Positions 16,183 to 16,700 of a DNA stretch of 16,700 nt are shown here, one piece after another. The notes under the pieces are model-generated. The model was not told the origin of the DNA. It saw only the letters and a program-made list of their open reading frames with translations, and ran no database searches. The stretch is from NCBI GenBank assembly GCA_900313855.1, contig OMSZ01000231.1:1-16700 (forward strand). Reading direction: 5' to 3'. The translations under genes were made by a program, and so were the position numbers. How positions within the stretch are numbered: the stretch's first letter is position 1; the number at the start of each line of letters is the position of its first letter. The DNA is from an uncultured Eubacteriales bacterium (GTDB lineage Bacteria; Bacillota; Clostridia; Lachnospirales; Lachnospiraceae).

Positions 16183-16303
16183 ATGTTTAATATTAATATT
16201 AACCAATGGTTTTGTTAAGAAAAGACAAAAGATACCAAGAGAAGAGATAACACTGGCAAAGAATCGTAGAACAGATTATCTGGAAAGGGTGAAGGGTATA
16301 TGA
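16183..16303 (+). pseudogene. Remnant of a HigB/Gp49-type toxin gene with internal deletion
   Basis: AAGGAGA at 16171-16177 and ATG at 16183 begin a frame (MFNININQWFC) that stops after 11 codons. One frame over, 16199-16303 encodes LTNGFVKKRQKIPREE followed by ITLAKNRRTDYLERVKGI, which resembles the C-terminal end of phage-derived Gp49/HigB toxins (NGFVKKTQKTP, then E-I-x-x-A-K-x-R). The TGA overlaps the antitoxin ATG by four bases, as in intact loci. About 70 or more codons of the middle are missing. Short AATATT repeats (16188-16199) lie at the apparent junction, consistent with a deletion at microhomology. The toxin is expected to be inactive. Confidence 0.7.
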
Positions 16304-16587
16304 GAACATTAGATGATATGTTTGCTGAACAGATGAAAGATGAAGAGTTTAGGAAAGAGTATGAGGCAATTCAACCGGAAATGGATGTTATTAAAGCGAT
16401 TGTAGATGCAAGGATATCTCAGAATCTTACGCAAAAGGAGCTTGCTGAAAGAACAGGAATTAATCAAGCGGATATTAGCAAATTAGAGAACGGAACACGC
16501 AACCCGTCTATCAGATTGCTTCAAAGGTTGGCAGATGGCATGGATATGGTGTTGAATGTAACATTTACGCCTAAGAAATCTTTGTAG
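16300..16587 (+). CDS. XRE-family antitoxin (HigA-like)
   Basis: A 95-residue protein with a helix-turn-helix of the Cro/C1 type at about residues 33-88: ISQNLTQKELAERTGINQAD, then ISKLENGTRNPSIRLLQRLADGM. The N-terminal MRTLDDMFAEQMKDEEFRKEYEAI is typical of HigA antitoxins paired with Gp49-type toxins. It would normally neutralise the toxin and repress the operon by binding the palindrome at 16145-16164. The ATG overlaps the end of the toxin remnant, so translation was coupled in the ancestral locus. With the toxin destroyed it may now act only as an autorepressor or as an antidote to related toxins elsewhere. Confidence 0.88.
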   Translation: MRTLDDMFAEQMKDEEFRKEYEAIQPEMDVIKAIVDARISQNLTQKELAERTGINQADISKLENGTRNPSIRLLQRLADGMDMVLNVTFTPKKSL

Positions 16588-16622
16588 TTAGTAAATTTTG
16601 AATGAATATATGGTTTGCGTTG

Positions 16623-16700
16623 TCAATCAAAAGATGCCGGTTCTATCAAATCCTCCATGCTGCAACGATTTGTTACGCATTTGTTACGCCTTGTGTGGTA
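16623..16700 (-). CDS. Possible 3' end of a minus-strand gene
   Basis: The minus strand is open from the window edge at 16700 to a TGA at 16623-16625, 25 codons reading RRNKCVTNRCSMEDLIEPAS near its end. The other two minus frames close within a few codons. The peptide is not recognised with confidence; the mixed basic and cysteine-containing tail could belong to a recombinase, but that is a guess. The frame may be chance. Confidence 0.2.
   Translation of the reverse strand, partial: YHTRRNKCVTNRCSMEDLIEPASFD
16668..16689. repeat. Tandem 11-bp direct repeat
   Basis: ATTTGTTACGC occurs at 16668-16678 and again at 16679-16689 with no gap. It lies inside the short minus-strand open frame at the right edge. 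It could be a replication slip or part of a recombination site; nothing else in the window tests this. Confidence 0.6.

Overview
The window looks like chromosomal DNA from a low-to-moderate GC, spore-forming member of the Clostridia, probably a Lachnospiraceae gut bacterium. The evidence is the pair of sporulation/germination genes (a GerAB/GerAC-type protein and SpoIIR), strong AGGAGG-type ribosome binding sites, and the overall style of the lipoprotein and carbohydrate ABC transporter genes. This is inference from protein families; no rRNA or other marker is present. Every confident gene is on the + strand.

Region 1 (1-3158) is sporulation-related: the tail of an unrecognised ORF, a large gene that fuses a GerAB-like permease to a shortened GerAC-like lipoprotein domain, then spoIIR. 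Region 2 (3160-8140) opens with a near-consensus promoter and a short leader that can fold into mutually exclusive terminator and anti-terminator stems. It is followed by an AI-2E-family membrane protein, O-acetylhomoserine sulfhydrylase, inorganic pyrophosphatase and a GH1 beta-glucosidase. Gaps of 140 bases or less and a strong terminator after the glucosidase suggest one transcription unit.

Region 3 (8160-16040) is the most distinctive part: a five-gene unit bounded by an extended -10 promoter and a perfect 12-bp-stem terminator. It encodes a lipoprotein with an N-terminal propeller-like half and a C-terminal solute-binding half, two CUT1-type ABC permeases, a MacA/HlyD-type membrane fusion protein with a very long coiled coil, and a protein with a MacB-like extracytoplasmic core but only two membrane segments. 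No ABC ATPase is encoded, so any import function must borrow one from elsewhere. A carbohydrate importer and an efflux-type adaptor pair sharing one transcript is an unusual combination whose function cannot be read from sequence.

Region 4 (16139-16700) is a decayed HigBA-type toxin-antitoxin locus: an ideal promoter holding a perfect 20-bp palindrome, a toxin gene reduced to its first codons and C-terminal segment, and an intact XRE antitoxin. The right edge carries what may be the end of a minus-strand gene.

Several cell-envelope genes here carry in-frame tandem repeats or low-complexity expansions (67-123 of the germination protein, the tail of the AI-2E gene, the acidic loop of the solute-binding protein, the tail of the MacB-like protein), a recurring local feature.
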